Source of the DNA: Chlorops oryzae | Lineage: Eukaryota > Arthropoda > Insecta > Diptera > Chloropidae | Assembly (NCBI GenBank): GCA_020466095.1 | Contig: CM035808.1 | Coordinates: forward strand, 27,929,345 to 27,993,344 | Direction of reading: 5' to 3' | Length of the DNA: 64,000 nt | Shown here: one piece after another, positions 38,271 to 51,365 of the stretch | Position numbering within the stretch: the first letter of the stretch is position 1 | How the letters are laid out: every line of letters starts with the position of its first letter | Notes under the pieces: model-generated | What the model saw: the letters and a program-made list of their open reading frames with translations, nothing else | Told to the model about the DNA's origin: nothing | Databases searched by the model: none | Program-made: the position numbers and the translations under genes

Positions 38271-39119
38271 GGTATCTCATTTCATGAGGATAGCAAAACG
38301 CTTTAGCAGTGCATTTTCCCGCACCTCATGCTCGTGGAAACTCACATATATGTATGTACGTTCATATACTCGTAGTAGGTACGGATTTGCATAATTGAAA
38401 TGGAAATTTCGTACAATGAAGCAACGGAACAATGCTGGAGTGCCGCATTGAATCTGGAGCATCTCGAATCAGCCTCATCATCAGCCAACAATCATTCAAA
38501 TAGAAAGGCAGACAATTTAGAGCAGAATACACAGCAGTAAAGTAATCATATATATATGTGCGAGTATGGGCGTCGTTATTATCTTCTTAGAGCAGCCCAA
38601 GCTCTTTTCCTTTTGCCGTTCACTCCCACGAACGGATTACCTACAACCACGTTTCAAAGACAATCGCGCGGGAGTGGTAAAATAGAAAATTTATGTGTCT
38701 GAAAAATACTCTTAGTTAGTGGTTTCCATGACTCGAAAGCCAACCATAACAATGGCGCCTTTTTGTCTTTTCTCAATGCTGATTGCGTTTCTCGATTGTG
38801 GCACATGATCATTCACGTTGTAATTTGCATGCAATTAAGATATGGCTGGGTGCGTTTTTTTTTCACTTCTTCTTTTCCTCTTCCTTCTCTTCGATAAATG
38901 ATGGTCTAGGAATGGAAAGAGTTTTTAGTTTTTCTTAAATTTTATACAAGTAGATGCCTATTTAATAAGAGATGAGAAACTGTCCTTAGTCTTTCTCCTT
39001 CAAAGAAATCCTCGAAATTCCTCTATTTTCTCTGTATACTCTCAACAATCATTGTCCTTGCGAATAATGCAAACATTTTTGGCATTCCAGTGTCAAAATA
39101 TTTATACAGCCATTGTCTC

Positions 39120-39300
39120 GAGACGAATGACCAACAGCGGACATTCACATATGGCAGTACAGATGGAGCGATCTGCCGGGAGGAGTGCGATCATTGCTAA
39201 ACGACATTCCTTAACAGGTACCTGCCGCGCATGCGCTTGCACTTCATTATGATCTTCGCTTCCTTTTGACTTAAATCGTCGCACTTGAATTGCTCATGCA
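39120..39300. promoter_or_regulatory. Candidate regulatory block with palindromic motifs
   Basis: Contains CATATG and CAGATGG E-boxes, the palindrome CAGGTACCTG (39215-39224), and GCGCATGCGC (39227-39236), close to the NRF-1/Ewg consensus. The clustering is visible; a regulatory role is inference. Confidence 0.3.
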
Positions 39301-42260
39301 GGAAACGTGTGAATTTTTTTGTGTTTATTCGAGTCCGATTCGTTGTGTTTTGTTTCCTTTTTTTGTCCGGTTATTGGTTTAACTGTAATTTGTAGTTGTG
39401 AGTTTTAGTCTTAAATTTTGAGGGATTTCTGAAAATCTTTCGAGTTCGTCATTGTTTGTTTAAGGCAGCTAAATAAGCTGGTAACGCCTTCAAGAATTGG
39501 GCATCGATTTTTATCAAGTGTCTTAATCCTGTTAGCGTTTTCTGACTTTACCGAATTATCATTCTCAATGTTTTCATGTAGCAATCCTGAAAGATAAGGG
39601 ACCAGCTACTCACATTTTGTGAGTCTGAAATTAGTGTGGGAATTTAGGGACCCACATAAGTTGATCAAATTTAAAGTGTGAGAAAATTTGTTGAGAGTTT
39701 TTTAACGACTGTGCTTTTAGTTTTCGAGGCCCTATGCTCCACTAGGAGATCAGGACAATATTAACCAATTAAGAAAGTAAGTTCTTTTAGTATGAAGAGC
39801 CACACAAGGTATTGTTGGAATTAAGGCCCAGTTAGTGTTGCCTTGACGAAAAATAATATAACTCGTAATGAAACAGATAGTTCGATATGCTGCCTTCAAT
39901 TCTTATAGAAAGAGTTATTTAAAGTTAAGCAAATCTTTAAGCTAAGTTGACTCAATGACCTAAAGCTTTAAAGTGGATAAAATGGAAAAAAGTTTCATGT
40001 GATAATTTTCAAATACTTTGAAATATTTTCAAGCCAAAAATTTTCTCATTGAGTCAACTGTTCTCCCTCTTACTCTTCTAACATTATTCGCATTACATTC
40101 CAAAACGTGTCGTCATATTTTGTAATTAATAAAAAAAGATTTTCTTTTCCCTTCGCCTTTTTAAACTTATTCAACGACCTCATTTTTTACCTTCATAATT
40201 CCCTTTCGTCTCTTTGTGACTCTTTTCTGATTAAGCCAGTTACGGTTTGACGCCTCAAAAAAAGGCCATACCGCCCACTTTATTTTAATTAAAAATTTTT
40301 GCATCAATAAATTTTGATATTGCATTTCGAAATGAACTTTGAAGGCTTTGTGTCAAACGGCAACTCACTGATGCGTATCCGAATCCCGGCCTCAAAATTC
40401 AAAAAGTCAATTTACGATGCAATTGCGAGTTTTCAAAAACAAAAAAAAAAAAGAATTCTTAATGAAGATTAAAACGCTGCACAGCTCTCACCCACAAGGG
40501 TTCACCACATGCTGCGGAAATGACTTAATCAGAAAATTGCAAGACCTTTCAGCCTCGATTCGATTCTTCTTTAGAGAATTGCATTCAATTGATGGCGATG
40601 CACTTGAATTCAATTTTTTTGGAGGAAATTTCAAAGCGAATCAAAGTCGATTCGAGGAATTGGAATCGTCAAAATGGTTAATGGATTATGAATTATGAGT
40701 GCTTTGGGTGGTTTCGGCAACACCTCTCGATGAGGGTGTTGTTTTTTGGAATTGCTTTTCGGACAAAAGAATATTTTTTTGGAAATGAATGATAAACACT
40801 CGTATATGATCAAAAAGCTGGTTTTCATGCACTCGCTGCATGAGGAAAAAACTCATCGCAATGAATTGGGAAGGCGAAAACAATGAGGAATCTTAAGCCC
40901 GTGTAAAAAAACCAATATCAGTGAGTTCCTTTTTTCTATTTATTCAAGGTTTTTTAGTACATTTTCAAAAGGCGGCACTCAGTATAAATAGCTTCTCCCC
41001 TCTCTCAGAGTATTAGTATAATTAGCGTTAGAGGATTATTTTAAGGAAGGTATATATATAGACCAGAAATCCGGTATTCCAATTATTTAAATTTCAAGGT
41101 TTTTTCATGCTTTCTTTGATAATCGTAGGTCACTAAATATGGTCCAAAAGTTAACTAAACACTAAAGTATTCTCCGGATATGAGCACCTCAAAAAAGAAA
41201 ATCAAATCTGCTTTTATGAAATAGGAATCCAAAAGATTTGAAAACATTGACGATTGACAATAATACCAACAAGTTACGATGCTTAAAAAAAGATTTCCTC
41301 AAATTTGAATAATACTGTTTGTCCGTTGGCTAAAGTACTAGAAATATTCTTGTCTCTTAAAGAAAAGCAACAAAGAAGATCGGTTCATCTTTACACATTT
41401 TTGAACAAGTAACAAACCGAAAAGCGAAAGAAAATTTACTTCAATATCCTTTCTTAAATGTCGGTAATAGAACTGTTTTAAACAATCTTCCATCAGTCTG
41501 AGATTACTAAGTGGGAGTGGAATTATGTGTGGCATATGCAAAGAAAGGGGATTAAGTTCCAGTAAATTCTACTAATCGGCAATTCCATTTAGTCACACCC
41601 GCCACAATCACTTTTTTTTTTTAGGTTAAGAATATATACAATATTTGAAACAAACAGGATGTGATTCTCAAGGATCTATAATTATGAAACATTTAACAAC
41701 AGATAAGCAATGAAATTACCTTTTCTCCGCTCAGAAGGGCTGTGAAGCGTGTGACCTTAAGAACCGTTTTACGTAGAATTTCCCTAATAAAACGGGCTTT
41801 TCTGTACCGTTACTCCGTCGTCGCACAAATCTCACGGCCTTCCGCAAATGATAAAACCGTAAATGATCTGAAAAACCACACAGTATTTATATAGTAAATT
41901 AAATAATATATATATATATAGTAAATCATAAGTAAATATTGCCAAAAATAGCTATCTTGAAGTGTAGCTATATTTTCTTCAGAAGCTCTCAAAATTACCA
42001 AATTCTAATATCTCTAAATATTTACATTTTTATTAGATCATCAAATCGAATTTAAATAATTCTAATGAAGGCGACAAAAGCGTAGTGAACAAAAGAAAAA
42101 GCAACATTCCGACAAAGCTCAATGTCCTCAACCCACAGCGAATCACAAATGGAAACCGGAAGCGGCTGCAATTTTCGTTCAATTCAAGGCGACACAAAAG
42201 AACAAAGTCGCGCTGCGGCAGAGACCATCGGCTGCCATATTTGTCACCTCACTGTATAAC

Positions 42261-42282
42261 TGCTGCTGCTGCTGCTGCTGCT
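42261..42282. repeat. (TGC)7 microsatellite
   Basis: Seven perfect trinucleotides. Confidence 0.9.
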
Positions 42283-44601
42283 ATTGCCTTTGAAGTCCCA
42301 TTGAGCAGGAAGATGTGAGTAGTGCGGATATGTTTTGGCTGTGTCGTTCTGGCTACTGGAAATCATTCGAGACTTTCAAATTGGGTGAGAATGAATTTTT
42401 TATTTTTTCCCTTTTTTTTATATTTTTTGTTCCTTTGATTGAGAGAACTGAGAGCCGTTTTTTTTTTACCCTTCAAGATAGAACGAATTTTGTTTGAAGC
42501 AAACAAGGGTGGCACTGAAGCCAACATTCCTTTCATCTTGATTATGATAATCAGAGGCGAAGGTTGGAAATTTTTTGATTAACACTTTGAGATGTGGCAG
42601 GGAATTCGCTCCGCCCTGCTCTCGCTGCTGGGTGCACCATCATCACAGCAGCCATATTGGCTTCAGACACAAACTCATGTGGCACTGAAGTGTTGTACTT
42701 CGTGCATAGAATTACAATGAATTTTTTTTATTAAAATACATTTTTTTTTTCGATTTTGTATTTTTTGTTGGTGGTGAAGTTCATTTCATTTTGCAACTAA
42801 TTTTCACACACACCGAAATACCAATTAGAGCACTCACCCTTGTTACTCTCAAGCGCACTTGAAAATTTGTTATTTACTCATCATCGCCGCCACCATCACC
42901 ATCAGCACATCATAATCCAACATCCATCCATCCAGCCATCACGAGCAGTGGCTTCTGTACCTCTGGAAGTGTTCGTGTTTATCGAAAGTAGGCACTTTTA
43001 GTTCTTCTTCTTCGTTGCGTTCCATTGCGAGTTTTGTTTACTTTCGTCTGAAATGTCTTAGTCCAGACGTTCCTCTTCTAATATCGACCCTTGTTCGATT
43101 GTTTGGCAGTAGCTTGCACAGTGGTGTGTTCTTTATCTCAAGTGGATGATAAACCAATTTGAATGCGGATTTTCGTTAGAAATTAGTGTAGATAATGGGA
43201 TTTCGAGGCCTGCTCTGTACACACAAGGTGTGAAAGATTCGCTTAGAATGGCGTGGATTAGGGTTGGAAAGCAAACGGCTGGAGGGCATTTAAATTGGAA
43301 ATTTTAAGTTTAATTCTGAAATGCAGGATTGAAGTGGACTTTTTATATTTGAAACGATTATAGGGGTCGTTAGAAGTTCTATTGAATGTACATAAATGGC
43401 ACAGCTGTGAATTTATTTGCAAATCAGAAGATCTCAAATGAAGTTGACGGCTAAAGGATATGGCGTAAAATATCTCAAACATATAAAGTGGAAAGTGGTG
43501 CTCTGGAAATCAATTTCGCTTTCAAATCAACTCCGATTTTCATTAAAGGAACCCAAACCCCAAAGCTGAATTTTGTGATTACACCCTACTTTTAAGGTTG
43601 TAAGAAAAATACTTAATGCTTTCAAGGATCCCTTCTTATTGAAAGCTCATAAGCCTTTGTGTCTGTTAGGCATTATCTTTCAATTGCTGAAGATTAAACT
43701 TTTTCACATCAAATTAAAATGAGTGACTTAAGGCCCGACATTAAGGACCATCATTAGTTTTTGCTAATTCTTTATACGTTTTTCCTGTGATAGACTTGTT
43801 TGCTTACATTCGTTTAGTGGAAGGATTTCGGGGATGCGATGTTTCTCCTTTCATAGGATATAAAGAAAATTATTAGGAATTTGATCTTTCCGATAGTGCC
43901 GTTAGCAATTCTGTTTTCTGAGGGGAATAATTTCCAATTTGCTGTGTAAAAATTGTTCAATTTTATTCCTGGCAAAAACAATTATGCTATTGCATAGTTT
44001 GCAACCATGTTGCTAAATGCATTTCGATAGTTTTAGTTTGCTTCTTTCATATCTACAGACAGTGTGGGACAAGCAATGTTACACAGAATAAATCCTTCGA
44101 TTATGTTCATTCGCATCTTTCCTACATTTGTACTTGTGTGTGTGCAAGGCCAATTTAGCACAGGCGCAAACCCTCAGCACAGCAATTAGCTATAAAGGAA
44201 TCAACAGGATATCTTTGAAGCGCCATCTGTAGTTAAGTTGCACAGTAACAGAAGAGTATTGAATCGTTATAATTTGAAGTTCTTAGGACTAATGGCCAAT
44301 ATGCGGAATCTTAAAACAAGTGAAATGGTTAATTGAGAAAAGTGTAATTAATTTATAATCTTTCATGGGTAGATACCAATCTTTTAACCAATTGTCAGAT
44401 CCAAACAACATTAAATATCTTGCACAATGAGAAATTTCCCGAAAGCTTAATTCATAAGCTAACTGTTTATGAAGCAAAATTTTGATATCATCAATCAAAC
44501 CAAAATTTTAATGTATTTTAAAAATATAACAAATTTCGACTTAAAAAAAAAGTCCCTCAAGGGAGACACCTTTGAGAAATCCCCGCCAAAAGTAGGGAAA
44601 A

Positions 44602-45215
44602 CAAGTAAGAAAGCTAAGGTCGGTCAAGCCCGACTTTGAAGTACCCAGTGTCCCGACATTATTGGCGCACTATGTTTTGTGGGCGGGCCACATAAATTTT
44701 TTCCCTACACCTTTCATTCACCTTGATGAACCTATGTTGCGAATTTGAAGCTTCTGCGCCTTTTACTTCACAAGTTACGATAAGCCCTTATTTGTGGGCT
44801 TATTTGTGGGCGTGGCTCGAGGACGACGGCGTCCATTTTTGTCCAGGATATGTCCCTTTTCGTAGTTTACCAGTACACCAAATATCAATGGAATGTGTTG
44901 AGTGGTTCGCAAGTTACAAGCATTTTACTGAAAACACAATAAATTCATTTTTGGGCGTGGCAGTGGGCGTATGTCTCCCATTTTTACTCGGACCCCGATA
45001 TACATGTGTACCAAAATTCGACTTCATTGGTTCAGCCGTTTCGGAGGAGACGGACAGACGGACAGACGGACAGACGGACAGACGGACATGTCTAAATCGA
45101 TTCAGTTTTTGATCCTGATCATTTCTATATATATTTGTCTATATCTCCAGAGCTTAATTCTCTCTGTTACAAGATTCGCACAAAGCTAATATACCCCGCT
45201 TACTCTGGCTATAAT
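44602..45215 (+). repeat. Dispersed non-coding repeat with GGACAGAC array, copy 2
   Basis: Starts CAAGTAAGAAAGCTAAGGTC, carries GTGGGCGTGGCAGTGGGCG-type modules, then a GACGGACA octamer array at 45049-45088, then TCAGTTTTTGATCCTGATCA. It ends near ATACCCCGCTTACTCTGGC. It is the same family as the minus-strand copy at 22815-23766, in opposite orientation, with fewer internal modules. The long frame across it is a by-product of the repeat. Confidence 0.85.
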
Positions 45216-48146
45216 AATCCCAAAATTCATATTTTGACTATTTTTTTCAATCTTTGATGATTTTTATTTGAAATTACATCGAGTGCTTATCATAAAGAAA
45301 TTCATTACCAAATAAGCGAAAACCAAGCGTTAGAAAGACAAAAAAAGGTTTTAAATTATAATCATCGGAGTTACACTGAGGACAAGTGATCAAGAGTCGC
45401 CCATGACTCTGAACATACTCCTGTGTCTGAATTTCTTTTATCGTATATGCAAAAATTTTAATAAAATATCAAGTACCTATCCACCTTAGGGTCAGAACGA
45501 AATTCCTTTGTCAAAAAAAAAAACAAAAAAAATATCTACTTGGAATATCTTGCAAATCTATTTAAAATATATTTGATGTTACGTAACCAGGGTCAAAAGA
45601 GTATTTACCTTAACATTAAAAAACAGAAAAGTATCCATTTTTTATGCTCCTTTTATTACTTATCTGACAGTACGTTAGTTTTCTGGGAGCTTGAAAAAGT
45701 GCGGGTCTGAGTTATTTGCTAGAAAATGTGTTTTGTACCGTGACGCACAACGTAGGTCTTGTCTTTAGCCTACTAAAATTCAAAAGACTCCGAAAATAAA
45801 AGGAGTTTTTTTAAGGAATCTCATAAGCCCTGACCAGCTATATTGCAGCTTTAAGTTCATAACTTTTAATCCAAAACATCCCTTATAATTTTCTATTTAT
45901 TGGGGTATAATATGGTAGCATAACATGACATACCTACGTTTCACATTTTTTCAAAAGTGTTTTTGTCATGAGAAGAGTCTTTACTTTATACATTAGAATA
46001 AAGATCTGTTTATCCGTGAGTATAAGAATCGGCTCGCAATTTCTAAATCCATGAACAGTGAAAACTCGTATAAAGGAATTTTGAAAAAGTATTTTATTTA
46101 CTGGATTTGAGTTCTTTATAAAACTCAAAAGCTGAAATAATTATAATTATTGTTATAATTAAAATTTGTTTGTCCAATTGTCAGTTTAAAAAAATGCTTT
46201 GCTTAAAGATATCAACAAAGTAATTGAACAAAATAAATTATCAATTAACTGTCAGGCAAACAGCTTAATTATGGTAACGATTGAAGCATAACGCTGACCG
46301 TTCAGTATGATTGAGATCGGCTTTTTTGTTTGGTTTTACGGCTTCATCAAATAAATTAAGCTTTCAAGTTGTCAAACAAGAGAGTTTGATAGCAATTGTA
46401 TCTTGTTTTCTGCTTAAAGTGCCCATTTCGCAATGATCGCCGAAATATTTCAAGACTTATCGGCAAATAAAAGTTAACTGCGCATGCCCGTCCCGACGCG
46501 TCGTCATAATTTCCGTCTCAATTGGAATAAGTGTTTTAGGAGCCTTTTTAATGAATACAAGAACAACATCGAAACATATTTTTATAACTTTTTAGCCATT
46601 TTCAGTAAGTTTCGAATTATTTTATTACTTAAAATTAAGCGAATAAGGAAAATCAGGAAGAATTTCCCGACGGTATTAGCGAAACGTTTAATGCTTGTCT
46701 TGGAATCCTTGGATTTTCATAAAATATTCTTTTAGCAATTAAAACTCTTACTGTTGAGTCCCATTGCCTCAGAAGTGAGTTCTTAATAGCCCGTCATATT
46801 TTGATGCCTTCAAAGTTAACGACAAGCCAAGCTTTCTGCGATGAAGATACATATATAAATATTTAAGATTTTGATGTATCTATTCAGGAGAAGTCTTTTT
46901 TAATTCCAATGAAATTAATCAACTTATCAATTGATCACCGAACTTTTTAAAATTAATTTGATATTTGACAATAAAACGGCAGTCCACGAATCAGTCTATA
47001 AAAATTGTCTTGCCTTGTTAAATTCAATAATTATTTATTATTTATTTTTGATAATGTGTATTTAATTGTTAGAAATACATCGAGCAGACTGTAAAATTAA
47101 TATCGCAATACGAACAAACGTTGAAATTCGATACTTTTCTGATTTCGATTCCTTTTTCGCCGCAAGACAATTGATTGCATTTCCCTTTTCCAACAAGACG
47201 AAAAAAAAATCCCACACAATTCCTTTGAAAGTCTTTGAACTGCTGTCTGACTCATTGCCTATTTATTTCATTATTATTTGGAGAATTCCTTGAAAGTGTT
47301 TTTTTTAGAAGTCTTTATTGCAGGAATTCCTCCGCTCGCCGATTTCATTGTTAATTAATTTCTAAATTCGCGTTCAAATCAGTTCAAATGTGTTAAGAAT
47401 GGAATCTCTTCCTTTCTTTTCGCTGTCAAAATAAATATTAAATTTCCTTTCTAGTCTGTTCAGAGGGAAAAACTTTTTGTAGGTCAGTAACATGAAATTC
47501 AATATTTTTAGCCAATGAATACCTTAGACTTTTTTTTTTAATTTTAAAACATTTTTAATCTTGAAGAAGTTTTCTCAAAAAGTTAAAAAAAAGTCCTCTC
47601 GAAAAAAATACCTCAACGTTCTCGCTGTTGTCAGATATTTGAGTTGAAAAGGATTTCCATTGTCTTTGATTTGCAAATATTTTGACGTGTCCATTCGTCT
47701 GGCGATACTGGACTCCTATATTTATTTGTTTTTTGGTTTTGTCTGTATTTTATTAAATTGTGAAGGAAGGCTTTAATGCCGGCCGTACACTTATGATTAG
47801 TGCTCAGAAAAAATGCCTAAAAATGAATAAAATGCGTTTAAAATGATGAAAGGTAGTCTATAAAGTGTCCAAACATATGCATCTGGAAAATGGTCTTAAG
47901 ATTTTTGATTGATGCCTATTAAAATAATATTTTCTATCTACTATATTAACATTTTCTTGCATTAAATATTGAATTGTAATGAATTCAAAGAAACCCTCTC
48001 AAAATAAAATATTATAAGACAATTTATAGCCATAAAACAAAGACTGCAAAGAGATTTTTCAGCGGAGTGAGCTTAGAGGCATTACCAGCATTTTTCTTTA
48101 TTTTAAGCGCTTATGATTATACATCAACAGCTTGGATTTTTTTATA
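45216..48146. other. Unique A+T-rich DNA, no gene
   Basis: No supported frame, RNA or repeat. Confidence 0.45.
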
Positions 48147-48545
48147 CAGTAGTTTCACTATATAAGAAACTCGTACATAAGAGGAAACCCGCTTTTAAGA
48201 AAGGAATCTCAGGGCACCAAGTCTATTTATATTAAGCTCTGTACAAAAATTTTTGTATATAAGAATCTCGTATATAAGAGAAACTCGCCTTTAAGAAACT
48301 GTTTACCAAAACCAAAAACTTTTTTTGTATGGAAAAAACTTTTATATAAGAAACTTGGTTTTTATCAAAAATTTAACACGCCTATTTTTAAATATCGGTA
48401 GTATATATAAGAGAAAATTTTCTTATAAACTGTTTTTTTTTATAACAAAGAATTTTCTTATAAATGGGTTCTTATATATGAAAAAACCGGATATAAGAAT
48501 GAAATTTCTTGGCAAAATCGACTTTCTTATATAGCGAATCTACTG
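48147..48545. mobile_element. Pogo/Tigger-like MITE with TATATAAGA repeats
   Basis: The left end CAGTAGTTTCACTATATAAG and the reverse complement of the right end CAGTAGATTCGCTATATAAG are flanked by TA (48145-48146 and 48546-48547). The 399-bp interior repeats TATATAAGA/TCTTATATA in both orientations. The CAGTA...TTCGCTA termini resemble pogo-group ends. No transposase. Confidence 0.85.
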
Positions 48546-48547
48546 TA

Positions 48548-50768
48548 TTTGTATCAACTTTTCTTTAAGATGAACTATTTGATAGCTACAAGGGTTTTTA
48601 ATTCAATAATTTTTGGGGCCTTCGGCCACTTAAATAAGTAAAATTACAAGGAAGCTAGTTGCGAATGGAAACTTGAGCCCCTGTGGGCTCCTACAGATAC
48701 TCCAGGCCTGCAACAAATCTTCCTGCTTCCCCTCCGCTCCTCCGCTTGTGTTTTCGTTTGCCATCATGCCAATTAAATTAATAAAAAAAAATTAAAAATT
48801 TAAATAAACACGGCAAATAACAACAAAAAGCACAAGCAACGCCAAACAAATAAAAGTCAACAGCGCCAAAAGCAAAAACAAGAACAAAATCAAAAAACGC
48901 ACGAAAAGCTCCACGAAAATGAAGTGCAAAAGCAAAGCAACAAAAAAAGCACCGCAAGCAACTACACCAGATTGGCGTCCTCCATTCAAAAATTACATTG
49001 CAACAACAATGGGATCAGAAGGCAGGCGCAAAAAAAACAAAAATGGAAGCAACAAAATATGAAGGAGAAACGCACTAATACTCGTGCGATTCATAATTCG
49101 TACAAACATTCCCCTCCTTCCATTGCCATTGACTGGAAAGCAATCATATTCAATAAGTGCAAGGAGCACAGCCGTATACCTACCGAGGTAAACAATACTG
49201 CTGAGCTCCTCACTCACAGGTAGTGTGCTCGCTTACACGCATGCGCCATATTGCCATGAGTAGGGGAAATGTTACTCCCATCCAACCGAAGGAGTGAGGC
49301 GTTCAGCTACACTTGCTTTTCAGTACGCAAATTTCCTCTCACACACGCCCTCATAGCTTGCTTAATGCAAATCGACTCACGAGCTAACGGATCGACGCAA
49401 GATGCGATTTACCGTTGGCAAAACGACATATGGCGTATTTTATTTTTTACAAAAATGAAGTATCATATTATGAATATTTCACGGAGAAAAAAAAGTTGCA
49501 TGAGATATATTTTCGCAGAATTCATTTTCGAGGGAAAAGGAGACCGGACTGCAGTCTTTGCGGCACGTAGACTGACTTCGATGGATATTCTCGATATCGG
49601 CGACGACGCTGTGTGGTTGTTGTTGTTGTTGCTGCTGCGTTATCCCTTGTTACCTACGATTCCTTCTCAAACTCCTATGCAAAATGCTTCGATTCTGCTC
49701 CGTTTTGTTGGGCATGCGACAAAAATCTGCTGCTGCTAAAAATCGTCGACAGTTTTGCGTTGAAATTATCGCGAATTTGTTGTGTGCCGTATTCACTGAC
49801 GCCTTGGCGAAGTCAAAATATTCTACGTAAAAATTTTGCGAAACTCCTCAAAGTGTTGGAAATTTTTGGTGACTCTGAATAAAAGTTTCCTTGTGATTGT
49901 GTGGGGCAGCGAATTTTCAAAGTAATTTATTTTATGACTTTCTTGTTATAAGAACTCAGTTTTATCAAAAAATATTTAATTTTCGAGGATAGCTCAACAC
50001 ATGTGACATTAACTCCCGGCAAAATGATAGGCTTAGTTATAAAAAAAACTATGTAAATAAAAAAGTAAATATTCCCATTGTTGTAAATAAAAAATCTCCC
50101 TGTGGAAGACTGCAAAGCTAGTCGAAAGGCGTAGGAAAAAAAATTTATTCGAATTTTTGAATTGCCTCAAATTTGCCGACCAAAAAACCCGCACCAATAA
50201 CACATAATATAGGAAACTTGGTCAAATTGTTTTATTTTTGGTTTTATTAAGAACATTTTAAAAATTTCCATTGCAAACAATGTCGCTCAGAGAAAACATA
50301 TTTGAGTTAGGTTGCAGTCAGATCATGAGCTGTTTTTCTTTTGATGATTTTAATAATTCGAAAATGATACCCCATCGTCTCCTACTCTTTAAATGAACCC
50401 ATTCACACTTCCCTTTAATTTTGTAGATATGAAATGTTAACTCTAACCTTAGAATTGTAAGTAAATATGCCGTCACCGATTACAAGCCGGTCAAAATTTT
50501 GTCTTTAACATTTTTCCTGTAAGGAGATCCGAAAAAGAAGTGCAAGTAGTTTTTGTATTTTTCAAAACTAATTTTGATTGCTTTCCGCCTTTAAGGATTA
50601 AATACCAACTTAAATTCGCTAAAGAGCTCCTCTCAGCTAGTCTAATCAGCGGCTTTAATTTTTTCAATTATTTGAATTCAGAAAACTCCAATACTTTCAT
50701 TCAATATTATCAACTCTAAACCATTGAAAAAAGACGATAATAAAATATGTAAATAAGAACACTGAAAA
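48548..50768. other. Unique DNA directly upstream of the Vsx-like coding start
   Basis: Contains CAA/AAC-rich low-complexity sequence (48800-49060) and a mixed-composition block at 49270-49760, with TTGTTG near 49615. Long frames here have no domain. The promoter and 5' UTR of the Vsx-like gene may lie in the last part, but no core promoter can be identified with confidence. Confidence 0.35.
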
Positions 50769-51365
50769 ATGCCACAACGATCACCTTTCGCAATACAAGA
50801 GCTTCTTGGCCTTAGCAATAAACCAAATAATGTCAAAATCAATACAACACAACAACAAGAGCCAGAGACATTAGTGAACAACAAAATAAATAATAGTCCT
50901 GCAATAACCAACGGACATACAACACCGCCAACGGCTGATTCAATTGCTCTGAAGCCGTCAACGCCGCCAAGGTCCTTTAAGAACGAACAAACAACACCCT
51001 CGCCTCAGCGTTGCTCATCAACATCATCGTCATCAACGGCAAGCATTGGAGCTGCCACGGTTACACCAACAAGTCACTATGCTAATCAAAATGTAGCACA
51101 TTACGCAGCGGATACAGTACACCACAATCTTCACCATCATTCGCATCACATGCACCAACATCAACACCAACAACACAACACCATCCCACGCCCCATCAGC
51201 AGATGACAATGACTGCCGCTTCGCGTATGGCTTACTTCAATGCACACGCTGCGGTGGCAGCTGCCTTTTTGCCACACAATTTAAGCGCAGCTGCGGCAGC
51301 GGCCAGTGGTGGCCTTTCAGCAGTACAGCAACAACAACATGCGCACCATTCAATGTTGCAGCAAG
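50769..51365 (+). CDS. Vsx/Chx10-type homeobox gene, first coding exon (with a one-base frame break)
   Basis: The ATG at 50769 has AAAA upstream and an in-frame TGA two codons before. Residues 4-12 read SPFAIQELL followed by GL, matching the octapeptide of Vsx/Chx10 paired-like homeodomain proteins (transcription factors of visual-system and brain progenitors). Then follow Thr/Ser/Pro-rich, His/Gln-rich and Ala-rich segments, the last with RMAYFNAHAAVAAAFLPHN. The frame from 50769 stops at 51204, while the Ala-rich part is read from a frame offset as if one base were missing between about 51150 and 51200, in a CA-rich tract. The exon ends CAGCAAG with donor GTAAGC at 51366, phase 1. The homeobox is not present here. 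Whether this is Vsx1 or Vsx2 cannot be decided. Confidence 0.75.

Larger units (their letters stand above)
38271..44601. other. Long unique stretch upstream of the Vsx-like gene, no gene
   Basis: Low repeat density compared with 19-36 kb. Holds a palindrome-rich block near 39050-39310, a (CTG)7 run at 42261-42282 and short GC-richer islands near 42080-42310 and 42600-42700. No exon with splice sites could be supported. Confidence 0.4.

Noticed and set aside
37815..38271. Open frames on both strands (100 and 115 codons)
   Set aside because: Both strands are open because stops are rare in this GC-richer block; no domain or splice context.
42085..42318. Possible exon with an Ala run
   Set aside because: The Ala run is a (TGC)7 microsatellite and the rest has no domain or convincing splice sites.
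44723..45112. 129-codon frame
   Set aside because: Same dispersed non-coding repeat as at 22815-23766, read on the other strand; not a gene.
49269..49739. 156-codon + strand frame
   Set aside because: Contains a TTG/CTG trinucleotide run and no domain; composition explains it.
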